5,930 nucleotides of DNA from Gemmatimonadales bacterium (lineage in GTDB: Bacteria; Gemmatimonadota; Gemmatimonadetes; Gemmatimonadales; GWC2-71-9). The translations under genes and the position numbers were made by a program. A model generated the notes under the pieces. It saw nothing but the letters and a program-made list of their open reading frames with translations, did not search any database and had not been told where the DNA came from. Positions 1 through 5,641 of the stretch are shown here, piece after piece; position 1 is the stretch's first letter; each line of letters begins with the position of its first letter. The DNA lies in the NCBI GenBank assembly GCA_004525055.1, contig SPDF01000118.1:1-5930 (forward strand), given 5' to 3'.

Positions 1-2
1 GC

Positions 3-608
3 CGCATCGAAGCACTGGTGGATGGCGTCTTCGCAGTCGCGATGACGCTGCTGGTGCTGCAGGTGCCGCTCCCCGAACTCCCCGAGGCGCTGACCACCGA
101 AGGCGTCATCGCCTCTCTGACCGCTGTGCTCCCCGCGGTCGCCAGTTACACACTGAGCTTCCTGATCCTCGGTACGATCTGGATGGGACATCACGCCCAG
201 TTCCGCTACATCCGGCGCGTCGACCGGGCATTGCTCTGGATCAATATTCTATTTCTCCTCTGCATTGCCTTCATTCCCTTCACGACCGTCTTCCTGGCCA
301 GGTATCCGCTGCAGCCCGTCGCGCTGCTCGTGTACGGCGCGACGCTACTCTTGAGTGGAATCTTCCTCTTTGCGCACTGGGGTCACGCCGTCGGGCATGG
401 CTGCGTCGGCGATGAGGTGACGCCGGAACTCGCCGAGTCGGTCCGCGAACGGCTGTCGATGGGGATGGTCGCCTACCTGGTGGCCACGATCGCCGGTGGC
501 TTCGCTCCGAAGGTCGGTCTCATACTCTTTGCCGGCGTGCCGTTTCTGTACATGCTCCCGGGCCGCATCGATCCCAGCATGATCGAGGAAGCCGCGATCG
601 AGGAGTAA
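3..608 (+). CDS. TMEM175-family (DUF1211) potassium-channel-like membrane protein, 5' partial
   Basis: The reading frame is open from the first base, so the start codon lies upstream; 201 residues and a TAA stop are visible. The visible N-terminus, RIEALVDGVFAVAMTLLVL, matches the TMEM175 signature R-x-E-x-F-S-D-G-V-F-A-x-A-x-T-L-L-V-L, which lines the pore in helix 1. Further family marks are the W-x-x-H-H motif near visible residues 60-64 and the N-(I/L)-x-F-L-x-x-I-x-x-x-P-F stretch at about 81-93. Hydrophobic segments at roughly 5-22, 40-60, 74-96, 104-124, 153-168 and 170-186 give the six helices expected. Known bacterial members form tetrameric, K+-selective leak channels in the inner membrane. 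Oddly, the F and S of the FSD motif are replaced by L and V, so conduction or selectivity may differ. The gene converges on the response-regulator gene with 13 nt between the stops and no intrinsic terminator visible. The family is secure; channel function is inferred. Confidence 0.9.
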   Translation, partial: RIEALVDGVFAVAMTLLVLQVPLPELPEALTTEGVIASLTAVLPAVASYTLSFLILGTIWMGHHAQFRYIRRVDRALLWINILFLLCIAFIPFTTVFLARYPLQPVALLVYGATLLLSGIFLFAHWGHAVGHGCVGDEVTPELAESVRERLSMGMVAYLVATIAGGFAPKVGLILFAGVPFLYMLPGRIDPSMIEEAAIEE

Positions 609-621
609 CTGCCAGCAGGGC

Positions 622-1293
622 CTAGGCGCTCCCCACGTCCAGCCCCGCCTCCAGCGCAAATCGCGTCAGTCCGGCCACCGTCCGGATCCGGAGCTTCCGC
701 ATCAGGCTCTCGCGGTGCGTCTCCACCGTGCGGTGGCTGATACCGAACCGCGCGGCGATCTCCTTGTTGGTCTCCCCCTTCACGATGCCGAGCAGCACGT
801 CGCGCTCGCGCCCGGTGAGCGCGTCCAGCGCCTGCCCGCGCTGCGCCTCCTCGAGTTCGCCCCGCACCGCCGTCGTCAGCATCGCCGCGATCTTCTGGCT
901 GTAATACGATTCCCCGGCATGGACCGCGGCAACGGCGGCGCGGAGTTCGGTGGCGGCCAGATCTTTTAGCAGATACGCGTGCGCGCCGGCCCGCACCGCC
1001 TCGAGGACATACTCCGGATTGTCATGCATGCTGAGGATGACGACGCGCACCCCCGGCAGTTCGTCGTGCAGCGCCGCCGCCACCTGCAGCCCCGTCATTC
1101 CCGGCATCGTGATGTCGAGCACGGCGACGTCGGGCACCGCCTCGCGGGCCATCGCCAGCGCCTGGTCACCGTCGGGCGCTTCGGCGACCACCTCAAACCC
1201 TGGTTCCTGGCGGAAGACGTGGCGAATCCCCTCCCGCACGATGGCGTGATCGTCCGCGATCAGGATGCGAATGGGTGTCGAGTCGTCAGTCAT
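622..1293 (-). CDS. NarL/FixJ-type (LuxR-family) response regulator
   Basis: This is a cytoplasmic DNA-binding response regulator of 223 residues, the usual family length. Residues about 8-120 are a receiver domain: acidic pair D14/D15, phospho-acceptor D60 in the VLDITMPGMTG motif, switch S88 in ILSMH, and K110 in YLLKD. Residues about 156-215 are a LuxR/GerE helix-turn-helix, with LTGRERDVL at the start, the NKEIAARFGIS helix, and the recognition helix HRTVETHRESLMRKL. All catalytic and DNA-contact positions look intact. The ATG overlaps the TGA stop of the sensor kinase (ATGA, 1290-1293), so the two genes are almost certainly co-transcribed and translationally coupled. It should be phosphorylated by that kinase and act as a dimeric transcription factor. 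Its targets are unknown; the divergent region upstream of the kinase is a reasonable candidate. The stop is TAG at 622-624. Confidence 0.96.
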   Translation of the reverse strand: MTDDSTPIRILIADDHAIVREGIRHVFRQEPGFEVVAEAPDGDQALAMAREAVPDVAVLDITMPGMTGLQVAAALHDELPGVRVVILSMHDNPEYVLEAVRAGAHAYLLKDLAATELRAAVAAVHAGESYYSQKIAAMLTTAVRGELEEAQRGQALDALTGRERDVLLGIVKGETNKEIAARFGISHRTVETHRESLMRKLRIRTVAGLTRFALEAGLDVGSA

Positions 1294-3077
1294 GCCGTTG
1301 ATCCTTGCTCAGTCGTGGTGGAGTCGGCCACAGGCAGTGGCACCGTGACCAGGACGCGCACCCCAGTTCCTGCCGGGGCCTCGACCGTCACCGTCCCGCC
1401 GAGCGCCGCGATGCGCTCGCGCATGCCGGTGATGCCCATATGTCCCGGGCGTTCGATGGTGGCGGGTGTGATGCCGGCGGGAAGTCCCCCGCCGTCATCC
1501 TGTACCGTCAGGGCGAGGTGCACGTTGTCCTGTCGAATCGAGACGGCAACGGATCCGGCTTCTGCGTGGCGCGCCACATTCGAGAGGGCTTCCTGCAGCG
1601 CGCGGAAGAGCGCCAGCTCGGCGTCCTTCGAGAGCGGCGCAAACGCGGCGGGGGCATCGAGCGTCACCGCCAACCCGCTGCGTTGTGTGAACTCGGTGAT
1701 CAGCGACCGGAGCGCGGGGAGGAGGCCGAGGTCGTCGAGCAGCGATGGCCGCAGCGAGTGTACCACGCTTCGGATGCCGCGGATGCCGGTGTCCACCAGC
1801 GCCAGCGCATGGTCGATCCGCGCCGCCGCCTCCCCCGGCACTTCCTCCCGCAGGACGCCCAGCTCCATCTTCACCGCCGAAAAGACCTGTGCCGTCTCGT
1901 CGTGCAGCTCCCGGCTCAGGCGGCGCCGCTCTTCCTCGTGCTGTTCGACCATCCGGGAGGAGAGGCGGGCCAGCTCCACCGTGCGCGAGTGCAAACGACG
2001 GGTCAGGTCGGCATTGGCGAGGCCGGCCCCCACCTGCTGGCCGAGCGTGACCATGAATCCCTCGTCAAGCGCAGCAAACGGGTCGCGTGCGTTGCCGGTC
2101 AGCACCAGCGCACCAGAGGCTTCCGTCCCGCGGAAGACCGGCAACACCGCCTGAAAGAGGTGCTCGCGGCCGGTGCGAGCGGTGGACGACCCCAGCTGCG
2201 GCCGGCCGGAGTCCATCGCCTGGCGCAGGGTGGCCGCAAGCTCCGGGGAGGGCGCCGCCGGCCACTCGGCACAGGCCCCCGCCCCTCGCACACACTGCAC
2301 GCCATCCTCACCACGCATGTAGAGCGCGGTCCCGTTCACTGCCGGCAGCGCCAGCGGTCGTTCCAGGAGCGCGGCCAGAACGTCCTGGTCTTCTCGTCCG
2401 GCCCGTTGCAAGTCACCGGACAGGGCCTCGAGGGCGCTGAGTCCCCGGCGCAAGTCATCCAGCACCAGGAGCAGGATCCCCGTTCCCACTGCCAACTCGA
2501 AGAAGATGTCGAGGTAATAGCCCCAGGGATTCCAGGCACCCTGGGCACGGAGGATCAAGTAGTCGAGATGGTGAACGCCCCAGAGGAGAAACGCCCCCGC
2601 CAGGAGTCCCGCACCGGTGCCGCCGACCCGGTCGAAGTGCCGGAAGAACACCCACCCGGTGGCCAGCGTCGCAAACGACAGGAAGAGCACCGCCGGAAGC
2701 GCCGCCCACACGAAATGGTCCAGCCGGTAGATCGCGATGAATGACCAAACCGGCGGGAAGAGCGCGACGAGCAAGTACCGGTTCCGCCATCGCGGTTGCC
2801 GGACGAAGACCAGCGCCGCCCAGAGCAGCGCCAGGGCGGTCCATCCGGTGAAGACCTGGTGCCAGTACAGCCACTCCGGACGTGCGGTCGTCAGGAAGCT
2901 GAGGATGGCCCACATGCGGAGCACGTACATGGCCCACGCGGCAGCGAACCAGGCGAAATACGGCTTCCGGTACCGTCGGTACAGATGAAGACAGAGCGCC
3001 GTCAGCGCCGCGAGGATGACCGCCTCGAGAATGCCTGCCGCGCGTTCCAGTCCGACCGGTGGGAGAGGGAGTTGCAT
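1290..3077 (-). CDS. Membrane sensor histidine kinase (7 TM, GAF, HisKA_3, HATPase_c)
   Basis: This is an inner-membrane sensor kinase of 595 residues. Seven hydrophobic segments are visible at about 13-32, 39-62, 74-92, 101-118, 122-145, 155-176 and 188-207, with short loops and no large periplasmic domain, so the signal is probably sensed in or at the membrane. Residues about 215-355 look like a GAF domain (weak at sequence level). A coiled-coil-like stretch at 360-390 leads into HisKA_3, with RELHDETAQ at 389-397: H392 is the phospho-acceptor, and the HDxxxQ pattern (D393, Q397) is the one tied to phosphatase activity in NarX-type kinases. The HATPase_c domain has an N box with N500 in QEALSNVARHA, DDGGG at 527-531, and GHMGITGMRERI at 545-556. 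It should phosphorylate the regulator it overlaps by 4 nt. The ATG at 3077 has no strong Shine-Dalgarno (only AGG very close to it), yet no better start is visible. The ligand is unknown. Confidence 0.95.
   Translation of the reverse strand: MQLPLPPVGLERAAGILEAVILAALTALCLHLYRRYRKPYFAWFAAAWAMYVLRMWAILSFLTTARPEWLYWHQVFTGWTALALLWAALVFVRQPRWRNRYLLVALFPPVWSFIAIYRLDHFVWAALPAVLFLSFATLATGWVFFRHFDRVGGTGAGLLAGAFLLWGVHHLDYLILRAQGAWNPWGYYLDIFFELAVGTGILLLVLDDLRRGLSALEALSGDLQRAGREDQDVLAALLERPLALPAVNGTALYMRGEDGVQCVRGAGACAEWPAAPSPELAATLRQAMDSGRPQLGSSTARTGREHLFQAVLPVFRGTEASGALVLTGNARDPFAALDEGFMVTLGQQVGAGLANADLTRRLHSRTVELARLSSRMVEQHEEERRRLSRELHDETAQVFSAVKMELGVLREEVPGEAAARIDHALALVDTGIRGIRSVVHSLRPSLLDDLGLLPALRSLITEFTQRSGLAVTLDAPAAFAPLSKDAELALFRALQEALSNVARHAEAGSVAVSIRQDNVHLALTVQDDGGGLPAGITPATIERPGHMGITGMRERIAALGGTVTVEAPAGTGVRVLVTVPLPVADSTTTEQGSTA
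1302..1306 (-). promoter_or_regulatory. Ribosome binding site of the response regulator, inside the kinase gene
   Basis: The minus strand reads AAGGA followed by 8 nt and then ATG at 1293. The site lies within the last codons of the kinase gene. Together with the ATGA stop/start overlap, this supports the chosen start and coupled translation. Confidence 0.75.
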
Positions 3078-3083
3078 GCCTGC

Positions 3084-3089
3084 AAGATA
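3084..3089 (-). promoter_or_regulatory. Candidate -10 box for the kinase-regulator operon
   Basis: On the minus strand TATCTT lies 6 nt before the kinase ATG. If this is the -10 box, transcription would begin at or near the start codon, giving a leaderless mRNA, which would fit the lack of a good ribosome binding site. An alternative -10, CTATAC (3139-3144, minus strand), would give a leader of about 55 nt. No convincing -35 is seen for either. Confidence 0.3.
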
Positions 3090-3126
3090 TTCGGAGGGGA
3101 GCCTCGCCGCCCTGCGGTTCGCGGGT

Positions 3127-3136
3127 CAGCGCGCTG
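3127..3136. repeat. 10-bp perfect palindrome in the divergent control region
   Basis: CAGCGCGCTG is a perfect palindrome. It sits 3 nt upstream of the TATAGT box of the HEAT gene and between the two divergent genes, so a protein bound here could affect both. It is short and GC-rich, so chance occurrence is quite possible. Confidence 0.35.
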
Positions 3137-3139
3137 GCG

Positions 3140-3145
3140 TATAGT
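3140..3145 (+). promoter_or_regulatory. Candidate -10 box for the HEAT-repeat gene
   Basis: TATAGT differs from TATAAT at one position and lies 28 nt before the TTG start, giving an expected leader of about 20 nt that includes the ribosome binding site. The -35 region (around 3117-3123) is poor. The overlapping string TAGTTTTG (3142-3149) also fits the TAnnTTTG -7 element known from Bacteroidetes. TTGACA at 3147-3152 is too close to the gene to serve as its -35. Confidence 0.45.
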
Positions 3146-3162
3146 TTTGACACCTCCTCTGG

Positions 3163-3168
3163 AAGGAG
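3163..3168 (+). promoter_or_regulatory. Ribosome binding site that fixes a TTG start
   Basis: AAGGAG with a 5-nt gap to TTG at 3174-3176 is close to ideal. It decides the start of the HEAT-repeat gene, whose frame is open much further upstream (to an ATG at 2796) but only as an antisense shadow of the kinase gene. Confidence 0.8.
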
Positions 3169-3173
3169 ACCGC

Positions 3174-4559
3174 TTGGGCGCTGGACAGGGAACGACCGCC
3201 TTTGCCACAGCATACGGACGCCTCGTCGCCGCCTACCGGGCAGGTCCGGGGGCGGCTGCGGAAGCGAGCGCCCTGCTCTCGGAGGTCGTCTCCCTGGTAG
3301 CCACCGCCTCCGCAACCGTCGAGGCGGGCCTCTTTCTCTCCGGCGAGTACGACATCACGAATCTCCGGTCGCACCTGCTGCGTCGGCAGGTCGAAGTGCT
3401 CACAGTGGTGGCGGGGGCGCCCGCCGATGCGCTGGAGTCACTCGCACGCGCACTCGGTGGTGACGCCCCACTCCCGGAGCATCCGGCGCTAACCTATGAA
3501 ATGGTGGCACAGATCGCTCCGATGACGCGGGCGGCCGCGCCCTCGGCGAGGACGAGCGCCGCGCCACCGCCGCTGGTCCTGATGGGTTCCCATGGCTTTG
3601 CGGACGACGATGATCGTGCCCCCTCCGCGTTCGGCGTCGAGGTGACCGCCCTGACCACGGAACTCGGTTCGGCGAGCGAGCGTGGGGCGTGGATGGAGGT
3701 ACTGCACGCCGCCCAGGCGCTCGTCCGGCTCAGCAGCCGGGTCCCGGAGCAGGACCGGCGCACCGTGGCGATCACGGCCAGGCGGGCGCTCTCCCGTCCA
3801 CTCCTGCTCGGAATCATCGAGCACGCGATCAGGACCCCGGAGGAACAGGCACGTGCCGCCGAGGTCCTGCAGTGGCGCGGTGGGGAAGCGGCGGACCTGA
3901 TGCTGGAGGCCGTCCGGCAGACGGAATCCCCCGAGCCGCACCGATTCCTTCTCGACGCGCTGGCGCGGATGCCCGATGCCGTCCCCCTGCTGATTCCCAT
4001 GCTGACCAGCCCTCGGTGGCACGAGGCGCGGCATGCCGCGGACGTGCTCGGTCGTCAGATGATTTCCGAGGCGCTCCCACCGCTGCGCGCCCTCCTCACC
4101 CACCCGGAGGCGCGCCTGCGTGGGGCGGCGCTCGACGCGCTGGCGCGCTATCCGGCACAGCACGGGTCGGAGGCATTGCGGGAGGGGTTGGCTCATCCGA
4201 GCCCGGAAACGCGGCAGGATGCGGCGGCGGCAATCGGTCGGCGCGGCGGCGGGGCCTTGGCCATGCCGCTGCTGGCCGCCATCGAGGCCGAGCGGGATCA
4301 CGCCACCTGGCGGGCCATGCTCACGGCGCTCGCCCGGATCGAGGCCCCCGAGGCGGCCGCGGCGATGAGTACCCTGGCGTTGCGCAAGCGAGGGTTCCTG
4401 TCGCGCGCAGGGTTTTCGCTGGCCCAGCGACTCGAGGTGGTGGCACAACTGGCCGCCTCGCCGACCAGGGCGGCCAGGCAGGCGCTGACGCGGGTGGCGC
4501 GGGAAGCGGAGGGGGAGGTCGGTGCGGCGGCCCGAGGTGAGCTGGACCGCCGCGCCTGA
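3174..4559 (+). CDS. HEAT-repeat domain protein (461 residues, TTG start)
   Basis: The product is an Ala/Leu/Arg-rich, almost wholly helical, soluble protein with no signal peptide or membrane helix. Residues about 1-110 form an N-terminal helical region that I do not recognise. Residues 117-150 are a low-complexity A/P/S linker ending in an acidic DDDD patch. Residues about 155-455 are HEAT/armadillo-like repeats, seen in recurring units such as LLDALARMPDAVPLLIPML, the DALARYPAQHGSEALREGL stretch and TALARIEAPEAAAAMSTLAL, spaced by about 30 residues or multiples of it. Such solenoids usually bind proteins, so a scaffold or adaptor role is the likely one; no catalytic motif is seen. The TTG start is chosen because of AAGGAG 5 nt upstream; the longer frame from 2796 would run antisense through the kinase. 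The gene is divergent from the kinase operon and converges, with a 6-nt gap, on the secreted-protein gene. Its partner is unknown. Confidence 0.85.
   Translation: MGAGQGTTAFATAYGRLVAAYRAGPGAAAEASALLSEVVSLVATASATVEAGLFLSGEYDITNLRSHLLRRQVEVLTVVAGAPADALESLARALGGDAPLPEHPALTYEMVAQIAPMTRAAAPSARTSAAPPPLVLMGSHGFADDDDRAPSAFGVEVTALTTELGSASERGAWMEVLHAAQALVRLSSRVPEQDRRTVAITARRALSRPLLLGIIEHAIRTPEEQARAAEVLQWRGGEAADLMLEAVRQTESPEPHRFLLDALARMPDAVPLLIPMLTSPRWHEARHAADVLGRQMISEALPPLRALLTHPEARLRGAALDALARYPAQHGSEALREGLAHPSPETRQDAAAAIGRRGGGALAMPLLAAIEAERDHATWRAMLTALARIEAPEAAAAMSTLALRKRGFLSRAGFSLAQRLEVVAQLAASPTRAARQALTRVAREAEGEVGAAARGELDRRA
3951..4147 (+). repeat. 17-nt direct repeat inside the HEAT gene (3951-3967 and 4131-4147)
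   Basis: CTCGACGCGCTGGCGCG occurs twice, offset by exactly 180 nt, i.e. 60 codons in frame, encoding L-D-A-L-A-R both times. This equals two HEAT units of about 30 residues and supports internal duplication of a repeat pair. Codon bias alone could contribute. Confidence 0.7.
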
Positions 4560-4565
4560 CCGGTG

Positions 4566-5219
4566 CTACATGCGGTTCACCTGCAGCTTCTCGAGATGGA
4601 TGCTGAGGTTGTGATTGATCCGGACACCGACGACGCCCTCGGTGTCGACGTCGGCGGCGCTGGCTGAATAGACTTCCGTGCCGTTGGCCATGAACGACAC
4701 CTTCCCGCCCTTGATCTCCACCGACAACTCATTGCTCGACAGCCCGTCCGCGTCCGCTGGCTTCACCGCGGCGTTCTCGGTCCAGCCCATGACCGCGGTG
4801 GTCTTCTCCCCCATCCGCCGTTTGATCATGAACTTCCCATCGGCCCGGATGAGGAAATAGGTGTAGGACTGGTTCGGGCCCTCCAGGTCCTGCCCGCCGA
4901 GGAAGATGCCGTAGGACTCGGGATGCGTCGGCTTGGGTGGGGTCATGTGGAGGAGCGCGACCAGTCGGGCGTTCCCGCTGATGGTATCGGCGGGCTGATA
5001 GAAGATGGCCGCCGGCCCGAGGGTGATATGCCAGCCCGGCGCCATGTCCACGAACTTGACGTTGGTCATGGCGGCGCCCTTGTCGGTCCGGGCCATCCAG
5101 CCGGTGGGTAGCGAGCCGCCGCCCGAAACTGCCTTGTCGGGATCGGCTGCATGGTCCTGGGCCATGGCGGGGGCAGACAGGGCCACGCTAAGCGCGGGGA
5201 TCGCAAGAATACGTCGCAT
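4566..5219 (-). CDS. Secreted protein with probable concanavalin A-like (DUF1080-type) fold
   Basis: The precursor has 217 residues. MRR followed by a hydrophobic core and AMA|QD gives a clear Sec signal peptide with cleavage expected after residue 20; there is no lipobox cysteine, so a soluble periplasmic or exported protein is likely. The mature part is beta-rich: GWHITLGPAAIFY (62-74), YGIFLGGQDL (103-112), YTYFLIRADGKFMIKRR (119-135), NELSVEIKGGKVSFMANGTEV (163-183) and VVGVRINHNLSIHLEKLQV (196-214). The pattern N-x-L-x-V-x-x-x-G-(x)n-N-G, followed by a closing G-V-x-V-R strand and an L-x-x-L-x-V end, is typical of LamG/DUF1080 jelly rolls, some of which act on or bind sugars. I see no clear catalytic residues, so the function stays open. 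The ATG at 5219 has GAGG 5 nt upstream (5225-5228). The gene is monocistronic and divergent from the 54-residue membrane protein gene. Existence of the gene is secure; the fold is a moderate inference. Confidence 0.85.
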   Translation of the reverse strand: MRRILAIPALSVALSAPAMAQDHAADPDKAVSGGGSLPTGWMARTDKGAAMTNVKFVDMAPGWHITLGPAAIFYQPADTISGNARLVALLHMTPPKPTHPESYGIFLGGQDLEGPNQSYTYFLIRADGKFMIKRRMGEKTTAVMGWTENAAVKPADADGLSSNELSVEIKGGKVSFMANGTEVYSASAADVDTEGVVGVRINHNLSIHLEKLQVNRM

Positions 5220-5259
5220 TGAAACCTCAAATGTCTGGGGGGAAGTGTATGGGTGGGCG

Positions 5260-5284
5260 CCGGTTGCGGGGGCCTCCCAACTGG
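5260..5284. repeat. Inverted repeat, candidate operator in the second divergent region
   Basis: CCGGTTG (5260-5266) and CAACTGG (5278-5284) are inverted copies with one mismatch and an 11-nt spacer, about 18 bp centre to centre. The right arm abuts the TATAAG box and the left arm overlaps the likely -35, so a bound dimer would block RNA polymerase. No regulator gene is adjacent, and the site is unproven. Confidence 0.45.
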
Positions 5285-5290
5285 TATAAG
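5264..5290 (+). promoter_or_regulatory. Promoter of the 54-residue membrane protein gene
   Basis: TGGTATAAG (5282-5290) is an extended -10 box of the TGnTATAAT type. A weak TTG-type -35 (around 5264-5269) lies 15-16 nt upstream. Transcription would start near 5297, leaving a leader of about 36 nt with an AGGAG ribosome binding site. No convincing promoter is seen on the other strand for the secreted-protein gene. Confidence 0.6.
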
Positions 5291-5332
5291 CTACTGCCCT
5301 GATCGTGGGATATTAACCCCGAGGAGCACCGG

Positions 5333-5497
5333 ATGTTCAACTTCGTCGAAATGGTGTTGGCCGGCGTGGGAGCAGGGCTGATCCTGGTCGCCCTCACCTT
5401 TGTCTCCGCCCTCATCGGGGTGTTGGTCAACGCCATGATCGCGCTCTTTGCCGGCCCGGTCATCGACCAGGTGCTCGCCAGGAAGTCCGCCCGCTGA
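5333..5497 (+). CDS. Small hydrophobic membrane protein, 54 residues
   Basis: The ATG at 5333 is preceded by AGGAG (5322-5326) with a 6-nt gap and by an extended -10 promoter, and the frame ends in TGA at 5495-5497, ahead of an intrinsic terminator. The product begins MFNFVEMVLAGVGAG and continues as a nearly unbroken hydrophobic stretch to about residue 44, long enough for one long or two short membrane helices, then ends with the basic tail LARKSAR. Small residues (G11, G13, G15, A20, A26, G29, A34, A40, G41) would favour close helix packing. This suggests a small inner-membrane protein with its C-terminus in the cytoplasm, perhaps oligomeric or regulating another membrane protein. I do not recognise a family. 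The RND gene downstream has its own likely promoter after the terminator, so a shared operon is doubtful. Gene existence is well supported by signals; function is unknown. Confidence 0.75.
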   Translation: MFNFVEMVLAGVGAGLILVALTFVSALIGVLVNAMIALFAGPVIDQVLARKSAR

Positions 5498-5573
5498 TCC
5501 CATAGGGGTCGACCGCCAAATCCCGCCCTAGCCGGAATCCTTTCCTTCCCGCGTTCGTACGTGTATCCTAGAC

Positions 5574-5598
5574 CCCGCCCCCGGGGCGGGAACTTTTT
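5574..5598 (+). terminator. Rho-independent terminator after the small membrane protein gene
   Basis: CCCGCCC (5574-5580) and GGGCGGG (5584-5590) form a perfect 7-bp GC stem with a 3-nt loop, followed by AAC and five T residues (5594-5598). It lies 76 nt past the stop codon of the 54-residue protein and separates it from the RND gene. The T tract is short but the stem is strong. Confidence 0.75.
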
Positions 5599-5612
5599 GT
5601 AACTCCAAGCCG

Positions 5613-5618
5613 TATAAG
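5613..5618 (+). promoter_or_regulatory. Candidate -10 box for the RND transporter gene
   Basis: TATAAG lies just downstream of the terminator and shares the string GTATAAGC with the promoter at 5284-5291. Transcription would begin near 5625, giving a leader of about 70 nt. The -35 is poor (T-rich terminator tail at 5594-5599 is too close at 13 nt), so an activator may be needed. Confidence 0.45.
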
Positions 5619-5641
5619 CATCTTCGCCATGTGAGCCAGGG

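Noticed and set aside
620..627. GCCTAGGC palindrome between the TMEM175 and regulator genes
   Set aside because: It is only 8 bp, lacks a loop and T tract, and overlaps a stop codon; not credible as a terminator.
979..2744. Long plus-strand open frames (391 and 479 residues) opposite the kinase-regulator operon
   Set aside because: They are antisense to two genes with complete, well-known domains, their translations are Arg/His/Pro/Ser-rich with no motif, and such shadows are usual in GC-rich DNA.
3147..3152. Perfect TTGACA hexamer
   Set aside because: Used as a -35, it would place the -10 at about 3170, inside the ribosome binding site and start codon of the HEAT gene, with nothing resembling TATAAT there.
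2796..3173. Upstream extension of the HEAT gene to an ATG at 2796
   Set aside because: It would run antisense through the kinase N-terminus, gives low-complexity charged sequence, and ignores the near-ideal AAGGAG-TTG start at 3163-3176.
3489..4448. Minus-strand open frames (319 and 168 residues) opposite the HEAT gene
   Set aside because: They lack recognisable motifs and are rich in Arg, Gly and Pro, as expected for shadows of a GC-rich coding gene.
4557..4568. Terminator between the convergent HEAT and secreted-protein genes
   Set aside because: Only 6 nt separate the stops and no hairpin with a T tract is visible on either strand.
5227..5503. Two minus-strand frames (78 and 70 residues) over the small membrane protein gene
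   Set aside because: They have no good start signals and their translations are unlike any protein; the plus strand has promoter, ribosome binding site and terminator instead.
5507..5514. GGTCGACC palindrome after the small membrane protein gene
   Set aside because: It is a short 8-bp self-complementary string with no loop or promoter association; likely chance.
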